Source: Sphingorhabdus wooponensis (GTDB lineage: Bacteria > Pseudomonadota > Alphaproteobacteria > Sphingomonadales > Sphingomonadaceae). From it: a DNA stretch of 64,000 nt. Position 1 is the stretch's first letter. Every line of letters begins with the position of its first letter. Below are positions 8,730 to 16,859 of the stretch, one piece after another. Under the pieces are notes generated by a model, which did no database searches, had not been told where the DNA came from, and saw nothing but the letters and a program-made list of their open reading frames with translations. The stretch spans positions 688,001 to 752,000 of the forward strand of contig NZ_RWJI01000001.1 in assembly GCF_003933235.1 (NCBI RefSeq). The letters are read 5' to 3'. Made by a program: the position numbers and the translations under genes.

Positions 8730-8805
8730 TGGTGAGCCCTGCTGGGTTCGAACCAGCGACCTACTGATTAAAAGTCAGTTGCTCTACCGACTGAGCTAAG
8801 GGCCC
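8730..8805 (-). tRNA. tRNA-Lys (anticodon UUU)
   Basis: On the minus strand a complete cloverleaf reads from GGGCCCT (5' acceptor strand) to AGGGCTC plus an encoded CCA at 8732-8730. Seven acceptor pairs form with one G-U. The D arm contains TAGCTCAGTCGGTAGAGC, the anticodon arm is CTGAC-TTTTAAT-CAG-type with anticodon TTT, and the T arm has the GGTTCGAACCC motif. Length is 76 with CCA. It sits between the end of the acyl-CoA operon and folK and has no companion tRNA nearby. Confidence 0.97.
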
Positions 8806-8847
8806 TCCCGACCTGAACCTATTTGGGTTCAAAGGAGAGCGCTCCCC

Positions 8848-9381
8848 CTAATGGCGGTGGGAGGACTGGTCAAGCGCCTTTGGTCGGTTAAATCGCGATT
8901 GCAGGTGACGAATGTTAAGACCTGACACCGGGTCGCGCCAATCGGGGGCAATCATGGCCGCGGGCGTAAGGACAAAACCGCGCGAACGCAGGCCTGGATG
9001 GGGGATGGAAAGCCCAGGATTGCTGCCGGCCCACATGCCACCTGACCATAAGAGAATATCAAGGTCCAGCACCCGCGCGCGCCAGCTTTGGCCACGACGG
9101 ACGCGCCCGAAATGGCTTTCTATTTCATGCAAGCGGGCAAGCAGCGCAGGGGGATCAAGTTCGGTCGCCACGACTGCAGCTGCATTAGCAAAGCGACGTA
9201 ACGACGGGCCAATCGGGCGGGATTCTATGGTGGCAGAATGCGCGAACACATCTATGTCATCCATCTCCAGCGCAGCTATCGCTTGCGGGATGATGCGGTT
9301 TGGCGTGCCAATGACAGGATGTGGCTGATTTGAACCTATGCCAATGAGATAGAGATGCGACAGATCAAATATCCTCGGCAA
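8848..9381 (-). CDS. folK: 2-amino-4-hydroxy-6-hydroxymethyldihydropteridine pyrophosphokinase (HPPK)
   Basis: HPPK transfers pyrophosphate from ATP to 6-hydroxymethyl-dihydropterin, the step before dihydropteroate synthase in folate synthesis. The signature is clear: YLIGIGSNQ near the start, SRPIGPSLRRFANAA, the RVRRGQSWRARVLDLDILLW block with the two magnesium aspartates, and IPHPGLRSRGFVL. No ATG lies close to the conserved N-terminus; the in-frame TTG at 9381 is the best guess and a CTG at 9363 is possible, while an ATG further upstream would overlap aguB by over 120 bases. The gene thus overlaps the end of aguB and is probably cotranscribed with it. The downstream end faces the tRNA-Lys gene. 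Confidence 0.9.
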   Translation of the reverse strand: MPRIFDLSHLYLIGIGSNQPHPVIGTPNRIIPQAIAALEMDDIDVFAHSATIESRPIGPSLRRFANAAAVVATELDPPALLARLHEIESHFGRVRRGQSWRARVLDLDILLWSGGMWAGSNPGLSIPHPGLRSRGFVLTPAAMIAPDWRDPVSGLNIRHLQSRFNRPKALDQSSHRH

Positions 9382-10231
9382 GGCGGGTGTATAAAGCTGG
9401 GCGACGGTCGCGGAAGAAGCCCATGCTGGCCCGGTGCGCACGGGCTTGGTCGAGGTCAAAGGTGGAGACCAATATGCCCGTCTCGGCGTCATCCAAGTCA
9501 GCGACTACATCGCCCCATTCATTCGCTATGAAACTTGTGCCGTAAAATTTTTGCGCTGTCTGGCCGTGATCATCTTCGCTGCCCACTCTATTGGCCGCAA
9601 TAACGGGCATACAGTTTGATACCGCATGGCCAATCATCGCCCGCCGCCACATGTGCCGCGTGTCCAATGTCGCATCCTGCGGCTCTGCACCGATGGCTGT
9701 AGGGTAGAATAAAAGCTCAGCCCCCATCAATGCCATGGCGCGCGCGCATTCGGGATACCACTGGTCCCAGCAAATGCCGACGCCAATGCGTGTGCCAAAC
9801 ACGTCCCAAACCTTGAAACCCGTATTGCCCGGACGGAAATAATATTTCTCCTGATAGCCGGGGCCATCGGGAATATGGCTCTTGCGATACACGCCCATGA
9901 TTTCGCCATTGGCGTCAATCATAGCTATGCTATTGTAAAAATGCGCCCCGTCGCGTTCGAAGAAGCTGGCGGGGATAGCAACGCCCAGGCGCTTGGCCAA
10001 TTTTGCCATGGCCATGACGGCAGGATGTTCGAGAGTGGGCCGTGCCAGTGCGAAATGCGCTTCTTCCTGCGTTTTACAGAAATAGGGACCTGAAAACAGT
10101 TCGGGCGGCAGGATGATTTGCGCGCCCATGTCAGACGCTTGCGCGACAAGGTCGCTGACGGCATCGATGTTTTCGGCTTCACTAGCCGCAAAGGGCAGTT
10201 GCAACGCGGCGACGGTAATATTTCTGGTCAT
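9365..10231 (-). CDS. aguB: N-carbamoylputrescine amidase
   Basis: A 288-residue nitrilase-superfamily enzyme that hydrolyses N-carbamoylputrescine to putrescine, ammonia and CO2. The catalytic triad is visible: glutamate in LPPELFSGPYF, lysine in YRKSHIPDGPGYQEKYYF and cysteine in GVGICWDQWYPECAR. The HIPDGPGY segment is characteristic of AguB rather than other nitrilases. The start is the ATG at 10231; a longer in-frame ATG at 10267 lacks family similarity. It completes the agmatine route with aguA about 1 kb upstream on the same strand, separated by the exported methyltransferase gene. Its end overlaps folK. Confidence 0.93.
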   Translation of the reverse strand: MTRNITVAALQLPFAASEAENIDAVSDLVAQASDMGAQIILPPELFSGPYFCKTQEEAHFALARPTLEHPAVMAMAKLAKRLGVAIPASFFERDGAHFYNSIAMIDANGEIMGVYRKSHIPDGPGYQEKYYFRPGNTGFKVWDVFGTRIGVGICWDQWYPECARAMALMGAELLFYPTAIGAEPQDATLDTRHMWRRAMIGHAVSNCMPVIAANRVGSEDDHGQTAQKFYGTSFIANEWGDVVADLDDAETGILVSTFDLDQARAHRASMGFFRDRRPALYTRLAEDI

Positions 10232-10354
10232 GCGGCTTCTATAGCCGCACGCAGAAACGCGCTGCAATCATGATTGTCGTCGGACCGCATTTTTGCGTGT
10301 TTTGTGATGGCAGCGACACGCATTCGCGCCGCTGCCGCTGCCACCGCAAAATTA

Positions 10355-11215
10355 TCAATCGCGCTTTTTGAACAACAATGTCATCCGGTCGGTTTCACCA
10401 ATCGCCTCATATTTCGCGCGGTCAACATCCTTCAGGCGCAAGGCAGGTGGCAATGTCCACACGCCGTCTGGCCAATTTGCGCTATCCTTGGGGTTGGCGT
10501 TCACTTCGCTCTTGGCAACAAGTTCAAAGCCATGGATTTCCATGAAGTTGATGATGTCCGCTTCGCGCATATAGCCCTTACTGCCATTGGTATAGCTGTA
10601 GGGGGCGTCTGCCTTTGCTCGGTGCTGTTCAATGCCGATCAGGCCGTCTGGTTTCAATAGGTCGCGCATGGCCTTGATTTCGGCGTCTGCGATGTTCCAG
10701 TTGATCATATTATGCATCATCCGCATGATCAAAATGCGGTCAAAGCTGCCCTTGGCACCTTCCGGAATATCGCTGAGGGAAAAGGCGTTGAAATCCGTTG
10801 CAGGTCGACCCGATACGGCCGCAACATCAGACGGAAATTTGGTAATTGCGGCCGCAATACCTTGTTTTTGTTGCTCGCTGAAATGGGTTTTTGTACCGAA
10901 ATACAGGCCAGTATATTTGCCATTTTCGTTCACATAACGGCCAAGAATGCGCGACACCCAAGCTCCACCAGGAGCATATTCACCAATGACATGATCTGGA
11001 TGGATGCGGAAAAATTCAAATGTCTCCGCTGGGTGGCGATATTTGTCGCGCTTTGCGTCATTGGCGCGCGCGGGATCGGAAAGGATTTTAGCCAAACGTT
11101 CCTGATGCGCCTTATGCATCTTGTCATGGTCGGCCTTCGTGGCGCCGTGATGGTTAGCAAATGCCGGAACGGTGAGGGTCGCGGCTGCAAGGGCGAGTAG
11201 AAACGCTTTTTTCAT
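10355..11215 (-). CDS. Exported class I SAM-dependent methyltransferase-like protein
   Basis: A 286-residue protein with a good signal peptide (KKAFLLALAAATLTVPAFA, residues 2-20), so the mature protein should be periplasmic or envelope-associated. The rest resembles the predicted methyltransferase group: an early DKYRHPAETFEFFRIHPDHV segment, GEYAPGGAWVSRILG at the position of the SAM-binding loop, and FDRILIMRMMHNMINW in the middle. The start at 11215 is the ATG that begins the signal peptide. It lies between aguA and aguB. The substrate is unknown, and SAM supply outside the cytoplasm would be unusual, so catalytic activity is unproven. Confidence 0.8.
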   Translation of the reverse strand: MKKAFLLALAAATLTVPAFANHHGATKADHDKMHKAHQERLAKILSDPARANDAKRDKYRHPAETFEFFRIHPDHVIGEYAPGGAWVSRILGRYVNENGKYTGLYFGTKTHFSEQQKQGIAAAITKFPSDVAAVSGRPATDFNAFSLSDIPEGAKGSFDRILIMRMMHNMINWNIADAEIKAMRDLLKPDGLIGIEQHRAKADAPYSYTNGSKGYMREADIINFMEIHGFELVAKSEVNANPKDSANWPDGVWTLPPALRLKDVDRAKYEAIGETDRMTLLFKKRD

Positions 11216-11279
11216 CGGAAATCCTCTTCTTAATTGCAAACTCTGGATATGGTTATGCGCGCTTGAGAATCCAATAGAG

Positions 11280-12260
11280 TTATGTGGGCACTTGTTGGCT
11301 AGAGCAATGAAAGCTGCCGCCGCCGGTTAATACAGCGTCCGCCATGACCCCCACAACTTTACGGTCGGGAAACAATGTCTCCAAAACGGCAATTGCGGCA
11401 TCGTCATTCTGCGCGCCATAATGGGGCACAACGATAGCGGTATTGCCAATGTAAAAATTCATATAGCTTGCCGGAACGACTTCTCTATCTTGGACGAAGC
11501 GCCCGACCGAAGGCATGCGGGTGACTCGACATCCAAATGTTTCGGCGCGTTTACAGGCATCTTCAAAAACGGCTTCATTGGGGTCATCGGCGCCGTGGCC
11601 TTGCGGAATGAGGATGTGGTTTACACCCACAAAGCGTGCGAGATTATCAATATGCCCATCGGTGTGGTCATTCGCCAAGCCGTCACCCAACCAAAGCAAT
11701 CGTTCGATTCCAAGGTCATCGCGCAGCCGCGTCTCAATCGCCTCTTTATGAAGCGTGGGGTTGCGGTTCGGATTCAATAAACAATCAACAGTGGTCGCCG
11801 CGAGGCCTTCACCGTCCACATCGATGGAGCCGCCTTCCAAAATCCAATCCGCCTTCGTGACGTCAAATCCCGCAGCAATGGCGAGGTCATGGCCAATGCT
11901 TTTGTCACCCGGATAATCGAAGCGTTCTCCCCAGCCATTGAAGCCAAAATCGCGTGCGATGCGGCGATTACCGTTTTTTACGATGATACAAGCCGTGTCA
12001 CGTAGCCATATGTCGCCAATGAGGTGCTGTTCGACATGAACGCCATTGTCGACAAGGTCCACGGCAATGGCGGTAGCTTCGGCGCTACCTGCAACCAAAT
12101 GGACGCGCTCACCATGACCAGAGGCATGTACGGCGTTAGCAAATGCCGCAATTTGTTGCTGGGCGCGGTGTAGTGGTGCGCCCCACGCATCAGCTGAACT
12201 CGGAAAACCAATCCAGACCGATTCATGGGGGGCCCATTCCGCAGGCATGCGAAACGTCAT
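11280..12260 (-). CDS. aguA: Agmatine deiminase
   Basis: A 326-residue guanidine-modifying enzyme that converts agmatine to N-carbamoylputrescine and ammonia. Family landmarks are the N-terminal MPAEWAPHESVWIGFP, the DIWLRDTACI segment, GLANDHTDGHIDNLARFV with the catalytic histidine and aspartates, and the nucleophilic cysteine in GGGSFHCSSQQVPT at the very C-terminus. The ATG at 12260 was chosen because it lies five bases from the stop of the upstream peptidase gene and begins the conserved domain; a longer ATG start at 12335 would overlap that gene. Together with aguB it gives a complete route from agmatine to putrescine. Confidence 0.93.
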   Translation of the reverse strand: MTFRMPAEWAPHESVWIGFPSSADAWGAPLHRAQQQIAAFANAVHASGHGERVHLVAGSAEATAIAVDLVDNGVHVEQHLIGDIWLRDTACIIVKNGNRRIARDFGFNGWGERFDYPGDKSIGHDLAIAAGFDVTKADWILEGGSIDVDGEGLAATTVDCLLNPNRNPTLHKEAIETRLRDDLGIERLLWLGDGLANDHTDGHIDNLARFVGVNHILIPQGHGADDPNEAVFEDACKRAETFGCRVTRMPSVGRFVQDREVVPASYMNFYIGNTAIVVPHYGAQNDDAAIAVLETLFPDRKVVGVMADAVLTGGGSFHCSSQQVPT

Positions 12261-12264
12261 ATGT

Positions 12265-13944
12265 TTATTTCCCGCTGCGGCTTTTGTCGCGAACGGCGCG
12301 GAATTCATCGCCTTCGTTCCAGTTTGGCCACGCATTGGTCATCGCAAGCATCCGGCCAACACGGTAATATAGTTTCAGATCAGACATGACGCCGGACCAA
12401 TCCCAATTTTCGTCAAATTCATCATCGGGCGCGTGATAACGGTTCTTTTCATAGTCCTCTGCTGCTGCTTGAGCCGCTGCTTTGCCACCAATGATTAGGT
12501 CATCGCCGCCTTCAAAATAGACCATCGGCACGCCAAGCTTGGCAAAGCTGAAATGGTCCGAACGATAATAGAATCCTTTTTCCGGGGTCGGTTCCATTTC
12601 AGGTGTACGACCTTCCGATTTGGCCGCTACTTCCAAATAAGCGTCAAGTTGTGACTTGCCTTTGCCAATGACGGTCAGGTTTTTGGCAGGACCAGACATT
12701 GAAAATGCATCCATATTCACACCACCAACAGTCTGCGACAGCGGGAAGATAGGGTTTTCTGCATAATATTTGGAACCGAGCAGGCCACTTTCTTCGGCCG
12801 TGACCGCAAGGAACACAACCGACCGGTCTGGCGTGCCGGCTTTGGTATAGCCCTCCGCAAGCGCCACAAGAGCGGCGGTTCCCGTGGCGTTATCAACGGC
12901 GCCGTTGCAGATGTCGTCGCCATCCGAAGCCGCCGTGCAGCGCCCCAGATGGTCCCAATGCGCGGTGTATAGCACATATTCATCGGGCCGCTTTGCACCC
13001 TTCATCACACCGATCACATTCTTACTGGCCTTGCGCGCAATATCATTGTCGAAGTTGAAAGAGGCGGTGAGGTTCAACGGCACGGCCTTGAAACCCTTTT
13101 GCTTTGCCGCCGCCATTTGCGTTTCCAAATTCTGGCCTGCTGCAGCGAAAATTTCCTTAGCTACAGATTTTTGAATCCAGCCATTGGCCTGAGTCTGGCT
13201 TTTGCCGCCATCTTTGGATTGTGCGAGGAACTGTGTGCCCGTCCAACTAGAATTGACGACATTCCAACCATAAGCGGCAGGCGCAGTATCGTGGATGATC
13301 AGAACGGCAGCAGCACCTTGGCGCGCGGCCTCTTCATATTTGTAAGTCCAGCGACCATAATAGGTCATGGCTTTGCCGCCGAAAGGACCATCAAGGCCTT
13401 CGTTTTCGAAATCTGGATCGTTGACCATGACGACAACGGTTTTTCCCTTCACATCAACACCAGCATAATCATTCCATCCCTTTTCAGGGGCAACGATGCC
13501 ATGACCGACAAAGATCATGTCGCTTTGATTAATTTCGGTTTTTGGCGTTTCGCGGTAACTGCCGATGACATATTCACTGCCATAGGCAAAGGACATGACT
13601 TTTCCGTTCCGGTCAGCAATGTTTAGGGCTGAAACATTTTTCGCGGTAATTTCAATCAGGGGGACGTCCTGCGTCCAACTGCCATTATTTCCAGGCTCAA
13701 GCCCTGCCGCTTTGAACTTCGCGATCAGGTGCGCGACGGTCTTTTCTTCACCAATCGATCCAGGTGCGCGGCCTTCATATGTATCAAGCGATAACTCGCG
13801 GGTGACGTCCTTCATTGTTTGTTCCGACAAATCAGGAACCACAATCTGGGGTAATGCAGATGTCTCAGCATCTGACGATGCTATCGTCGGGCACGCACCT
13901 GTCAGGGCAAACGCCGAAACAAGTGCCAAGGAAAGCAGGCGCAT
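12265..13944 (-). CDS. Exported M28-family metallopeptidase with PA domain
   Basis: A 559-residue zinc peptidase of family M28 with an N-terminal signal peptide (MRLLSLALVSAFALTGACP; the cysteine near residue 18 leaves a lipoprotein possible). A protease-associated region around residues 140-260 (VDVKGKTVVVMVNDPDF, AARQGAAAVLIIHDTA) precedes the catalytic core. Zinc and catalytic motifs are visible: YTAHWDHLG, NGAVDNATGTAALVALAEG, AVTAEESGLLGSKYYAE and YYRSDHFSFAKLGVP. It is probably a periplasmic aminopeptidase or dipeptidase. It is the first gene of the probable minus-strand unit leading into aguA and follows the rpsD terminator by about 150 bases. Confidence 0.92.
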   Translation of the reverse strand: MRLLSLALVSAFALTGACPTIASSDAETSALPQIVVPDLSEQTMKDVTRELSLDTYEGRAPGSIGEEKTVAHLIAKFKAAGLEPGNNGSWTQDVPLIEITAKNVSALNIADRNGKVMSFAYGSEYVIGSYRETPKTEINQSDMIFVGHGIVAPEKGWNDYAGVDVKGKTVVVMVNDPDFENEGLDGPFGGKAMTYYGRWTYKYEEAARQGAAAVLIIHDTAPAAYGWNVVNSSWTGTQFLAQSKDGGKSQTQANGWIQKSVAKEIFAAAGQNLETQMAAAKQKGFKAVPLNLTASFNFDNDIARKASKNVIGVMKGAKRPDEYVLYTAHWDHLGRCTAASDGDDICNGAVDNATGTAALVALAEGYTKAGTPDRSVVFLAVTAEESGLLGSKYYAENPIFPLSQTVGGVNMDAFSMSGPAKNLTVIGKGKSQLDAYLEVAAKSEGRTPEMEPTPEKGFYYRSDHFSFAKLGVPMVYFEGGDDLIIGGKAAAQAAAEDYEKNRYHAPDDEFDENWDWSGVMSDLKLYYRVGRMLAMTNAWPNWNEGDEFRAVRDKSRSGK

Positions 13945-14091
13945 GGAATTCTCCTATGAGGGAAAGATGAATGCGCGCCTTGTGCCAGACCCGTCCGCAC
14001 CGCTCAAACGAAAAAGATTTGCAGGACGAATGCCCCGGCTTACGCTGTCTTATTGAGCAAGCTCCGCGCGCCGACATGGTTTACGCGCACA

Positions 14092-14122
14092 AAAAAAGGC
14101 GGCCACATGGACCGCCTTTTTT
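14092..14122 (-). terminator. Rho-independent terminator of rpsD
   Basis: An inverted repeat with an 11-base arm (A-tract plus GGCGG) at 14092-14102 pairs with CCGCC plus a T-tract at 14112-14122 around a nine-base loop. Read on the minus strand it is a GC-core hairpin ending in a run of U and lies 19 bases after the rpsD stop. The symmetric A/T flanks would also allow termination from the other side. Confidence 0.85.
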
Positions 14123-14140
14123 ATAATCTGTTTGAGAAGA

Positions 14141-14755
14141 TTAACGCGAATAGAATTCGACGACCAGATTTGGTTCCATCTTCACAGGATAAGGTACTTC
14201 ATCAAGCGTCGGTACGCGTGCGAAGGTTACCTTGTCATTGCCATCAACGGCAACATATTCAGGAATGTCACGCTCGGCGAGGCCTTGAGCTTCGATAACC
14301 AGAGCCATTTCCTTAGCTTTCGGTCCAAGGCTGATGACGTCACCAACGGCAACCTGACGGCTGGCGATATTGCACTTCACGCCGTTAACGCGAATGTGGC
14401 CATGGCTAACAATCTGACGTGCAGCAAAAATGGTTGGTGCGAACTTGGCGCGATACACAACCATGTCCAAACGACGCTCCAACAGACCGATAAGGTTCTG
14501 CGACGTATCGCCCTTCATGTTGCTCGCTTCTTGATAGGCGCGCTTGAACTGCTTTTCAGTCACGTCGCCATAATAGCCCTTAAGCTTCTGCTTTGCGCGC
14601 AGCTGAATGCCGTAATCGGACAGCTTACCTTTGCGGCGCTGACCATGTTGGCCTGGACCATATTCGCGTTTATTTACAGGGGATTTTGGGCGACCCCAGA
14701 TGTTTTCACCCATCCGGCGGTCAAGTTTATACTTCGAGCTTTTGCGCATCGACAT
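14141..14755 (-). CDS. rpsD: 30S ribosomal protein S4
   Basis: A 204-residue S4 protein, a primary 16S rRNA-binding protein of the small subunit body. The N-terminal [21 protein letters not shown], the [15 protein letters not shown] block and the S4 RNA-binding domain ([29 protein letters not shown]) match the alphaproteobacterial form at full length. It stands alone, outside the alpha operon, as in many alphaproteobacteria. A folded leader is possible upstream (separate entry) and a clear terminator follows. Besides its structural role, S4 often represses its own translation. Confidence 0.98.
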   Translation of the reverse strand: MSMRKSSKYKLDRRMGENIWGRPKSPVNKREYGPGQHGQRRKGKLSDYGIQLRAKQKLKGYYGDVTEKQFKRAYQEASNMKGDTSQNLIGLLERRLDMVVYRAKFAPTIFAARQIVSHGHIRVNGVKCNIASRQVAVGDVISLGPKAKEMALVIEAQGLAERDIPEYVAVDGNDKVTFARVPTLDEVPYPVKMEPNLVVEFYSR

Positions 14756-14786
14756 ATTCAGTCTCCAATTGCTAACAACATTGTTT

Positions 14787-14819
14787 CCGGTACCGCGCGA
14801 TACATCTGGGATGTACCGG
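14787..14819 (-). promoter_or_regulatory. Possible folded leader upstream of rpsD
   Basis: The interval 32-64 bases before the rpsD start contains two mutually exclusive helices: an outer inverted repeat CCGGTAC (14787-14793) with GTACCGG (14813-14819), and an inner one TACATC (14801-14806) with GATGTA (14810-14815) closed by three bases. S4 autoregulation through a leader structure is known in other bacteria; a link here is inference. Whether the transcript includes this segment is not known. Confidence 0.35.
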
Positions 14820-14934
14820 ACACCTGCTTCACCGGAATGCAGGGTCGATTGCGAAGCGGCGCCTATGGCCGTTGATAGGCCTTATGTCAACATCTGGCTC
14901 GACTTTACGGGTGCGGAAACGTAAAGGCGCGGCC

Positions 14935-15252
14935 ATGAACAGCATCCCAAGCCCAGTCGAACCCGCCAATTGCAATGATATGACCGAAGTGCGCGCGGGC
15001 GTTGATGCGGTGGATACGCAATTGGTGGAGCTATTGGCCGTTCGCTTCGCTTATATGGATGCCGCCGCACGGATTAAATCAGAACGCAGCTCCGTTCGCG
15101 ACGAAGCGCGCAAGCAGCAGGTGCTCAAAAACGTGCATGATTCGGCAACTGGCTTGGGCATTCCCGTTGAAGTGGTTGCGGATTTGTGGGAGCGTTTGGT
15201 TGAAGCTTCTATCGCTTACGAACTCGATAAATGGGATGCCAATCGCGCCTGA
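14935..15252 (+). CDS. Chorismate mutase (AroQ class)
   Basis: A 105-residue all-helical chorismate mutase converting chorismate to prephenate for phenylalanine and tyrosine synthesis. The pattern VRAGVDAVDTQLVELLAVRF with the active-site arginine, the middle RIKSERSSVRDEARKQQVL with lysine and arginine, and WERLVEASIAYE with the terminal glutamate fit AroQ. The ATG at 14935 follows AAAGGCG; an in-frame ATG at 14872 would add 21 residues lacking family character. It diverges from rpsD and ends facing trmJ. No fused dehydratase or dehydrogenase domain. Confidence 0.9.
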   Translation: MNSIPSPVEPANCNDMTEVRAGVDAVDTQLVELLAVRFAYMDAAARIKSERSSVRDEARKQQVLKNVHDSATGLGIPVEVVADLWERLVEASIAYELDKWDANRA

Positions 15253-15287
15253 TTGCTTTACCAAGGGCAGCGCTAAGGACCTCACAT

Positions 15288-16010
15288 TTAATCTTCGGGT
15301 GGTCGCCGTCTATTCAATGTTGTCAGCACACCACGTAATGTCCTGACTTCAAGCGCATTCCATGCTGGCTTGGTCAGTAAATTGCGTAATGTGCGGCGCG
15401 TGACGGGCGCGCGATCGACGGGCGTGAAATAATTCAGCGGCTCCAGCATGCCATCCAATTGCGCAATCAGGCCGTCCAGTTCGAACTGCGTGGCGGGTGG
15501 TTCCAAATCTGTTTTGGGTGGGCTCGCCAATGTTTGCGTCTTCGACCATTCATATGCGCATAGGATGACCGCCTGCGCCAAGTTCAGCGAACCAAATTCA
15601 GGATTTATCGGCACCGTGATAATTGCGCGGGCAACATTGACTTCGTCGCTTTCAAGGCCGGAACGTTCGGCTCCGAATAAGATCGCGCTTCGTCCTGTAT
15701 TGCCGAATATCTCCCCAGCGGCCACTTCGGGCGTTATTACCGGCTTGGTAACGCCACGCTTGCGCACCGTTGTCGCATAGACATGGGCAATGTCCGCGGT
15801 TGCCTCCGCAAGCGTTGGAAAAACTTGGGCGTTCACCAACACAATGTCCGCCCCCGATGCTGCGGGACCTGCATTGGGGTTGGGCCATCCATCGCGCGGC
15901 GCGACTAAACGCATTTCGGTTAGGCCAAAATTGAGCATGGCACGCGCGGCCTTACCAATATTTTCGCCCAATTGCGGACGGCACAAAATGATGATGGGCG
16001 ACGCGCTCAT
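15288..16010 (-). CDS. trmJ: tRNA 2'-O-ribose methyltransferase TrmJ (SPOUT family)
   Basis: A 240-residue SPOUT methyltransferase like TrmJ, which methylates the ribose of nucleotide 32 in tRNA anticodon loops. The N-terminal [20 protein letters not shown], the [14 protein letters not shown] segment, [15 protein letters not shown] and the knot-forming [14 protein letters not shown] are present. A C-terminal tail of about 80 residues extends past the SPOUT core, as in TrmJ. It overlaps nrdR by four bases at the end of the rpiB-glyA-nrdR operon. Specificity (C/U32) is inferred from family. Confidence 0.88.
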   Translation of the reverse strand: MSASPIIILCRPQLGENIGKAARAMLNFGLTEMRLVAPRDGWPNPNAGPAASGADIVLVNAQVFPTLAEATADIAHVYATTVRKRGVTKPVITPEVAAGEIFGNTGRSAILFGAERSGLESDEVNVARAIITVPINPEFGSLNLAQAVILCAYEWSKTQTLASPPKTDLEPPATQFELDGLIAQLDGMLEPLNYFTPVDRAPVTRRTLRNLLTKPAWNALEVRTLRGVLTTLNRRRPPED

Positions 16011-16468
16011 TTCAGCGCCGCTTCGACCACACTTCCGGCGAAATCTTCAAAATCCTTGGCTTCGCTAAAGTCCTTATACACTGACGCGAAGCGGATATAG
16101 GCAACGCTATCCAGCGCTTTCAGGCCATCCATGACGAATTCGCCAATACGTTTGGTTTCGATTTCGCTTTCACCAAGGGTTTCAAGCTGCCGCTGGATTG
16201 CGGACGCGAGCTTTTCGATATGCGTATTGTCAACTGGCCGCTTTCGGCACGCGACGGATAGCGAGCGCTCTAACTTTTCCCTATCGAACGGTTCACGCTT
16301 GCCCTCACTTTTGATCACCACCAACTCACGCAGTTGAATGCGCTCAAAGGTTGTGAAGCGCCCACCGCAACCCTCGCACTGCCGCCGACGTCGGATCGCG
16401 CTATTGTCTTCAGTCGGACGGCTGTCTTTTACCTGGCTATCTTCATGTCCGCAAAATGGGCAGCGCAA
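16007..16468 (-). CDS. nrdR: Transcriptional repressor NrdR
   Basis: A 153-residue repressor of ribonucleotide reductase genes with an N-terminal zinc ribbon ([11 protein letters not shown] and [13 protein letters not shown]) and an ATP-cone nucleotide-binding domain ([17 protein letters not shown]). It senses ATP/dATP and binds NrdR boxes near nrd promoters; none were seen in this window. The start is TTG at 16468, directly next to the stop codon of the upstream zinc-ribbon gene; the MRCPFCG beginning is the standard NrdR N-terminus, which supports it. It is cotranscribed with glyA, as often in alphaproteobacteria. Confidence 0.96.
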   Translation of the reverse strand: MRCPFCGHEDSQVKDSRPTEDNSAIRRRRQCEGCGGRFTTFERIQLRELVVIKSEGKREPFDREKLERSLSVACRKRPVDNTHIEKLASAIQRQLETLGESEIETKRIGEFVMDGLKALDSVAYIRFASVYKDFSEAKDFEDFAGSVVEAALK

Positions 16469-16819
16469 TTATTTTTCCTGATTCTTTTTCTTGTTCACAT
16501 GCCGATAAGCGACAATGCCTGCACCAATCAATGCGCCGGTTGCAAGCCCGATTGGGGCGATAATGCCAGCTGCTGCGCCAATCGCGGCACCGCCAGCAAC
16601 TTTCTTCACGGTATCTTGATCAGCGAGATGCTTGCCGGTGTGAAAAGCATCCTTGGTCGCGCCCCACAACTCGCCTGCTGCCTCACCCATGTAATGCCGT
16701 GCCTGATTGGGTATGCTTTCTGCGGCCCGTTGTTCCGGTGTTTTCGCACCGCAATTGGGGCAGAACTTCGCGCCATCCCCATATGCCGCATTACATTCGT
16801 TACAAAATCCCATGGTCAT
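16469..16819 (-). CDS. Small zinc-ribbon protein with glycine-zipper segment
   Basis: A 116-residue protein not assigned to a named family. Residues 6-23 form a zinc ribbon (FCNECNAAYG and KFCPNCGAKTP). A polar, probably helical linker follows. Residues about 73-107 are a glycine/alanine-rich hydrophobic stretch (VAGGAAIGAAAGIIAPIG, then TGALIGAGIVAY) resembling glycine-zipper membrane segments, and the end is basic (RHVNKKKNQEK). The stop abuts the nrdR start with no spacing, so the two are cotranslated. The architecture suggests a membrane-tethered zinc-ribbon protein; function unknown. Confidence 0.8.
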   Translation of the reverse strand: MTMGFCNECNAAYGDGAKFCPNCGAKTPEQRAAESIPNQARHYMGEAAGELWGATKDAFHTGKHLADQDTVKKVAGGAAIGAAAGIIAPIGLATGALIGAGIVAYRHVNKKKNQEK

Positions 16820-16859
16820 TTCCCTTCTGTGTATTAGATGGGTAAGTCACCTATATAAT

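Noticed and set aside
12261-12335. Longer aguA start overlapping the M28 peptidase
   Set aside because: The added 25 residues lack family similarity and the ATG at 12260 begins the conserved domain directly after the upstream stop.
13099-13626. 175-codon plus-strand frame inside the M28 peptidase gene
   Set aside because: Antisense to a gene with complete catalytic motifs; no ribosome-binding site and no recognisable domain.
14132-14875. 247-codon open frame opposite rpsD
   Set aside because: It is the antisense shadow of the well-conserved S4 coding region; composition and lack of family similarity argue against a gene.
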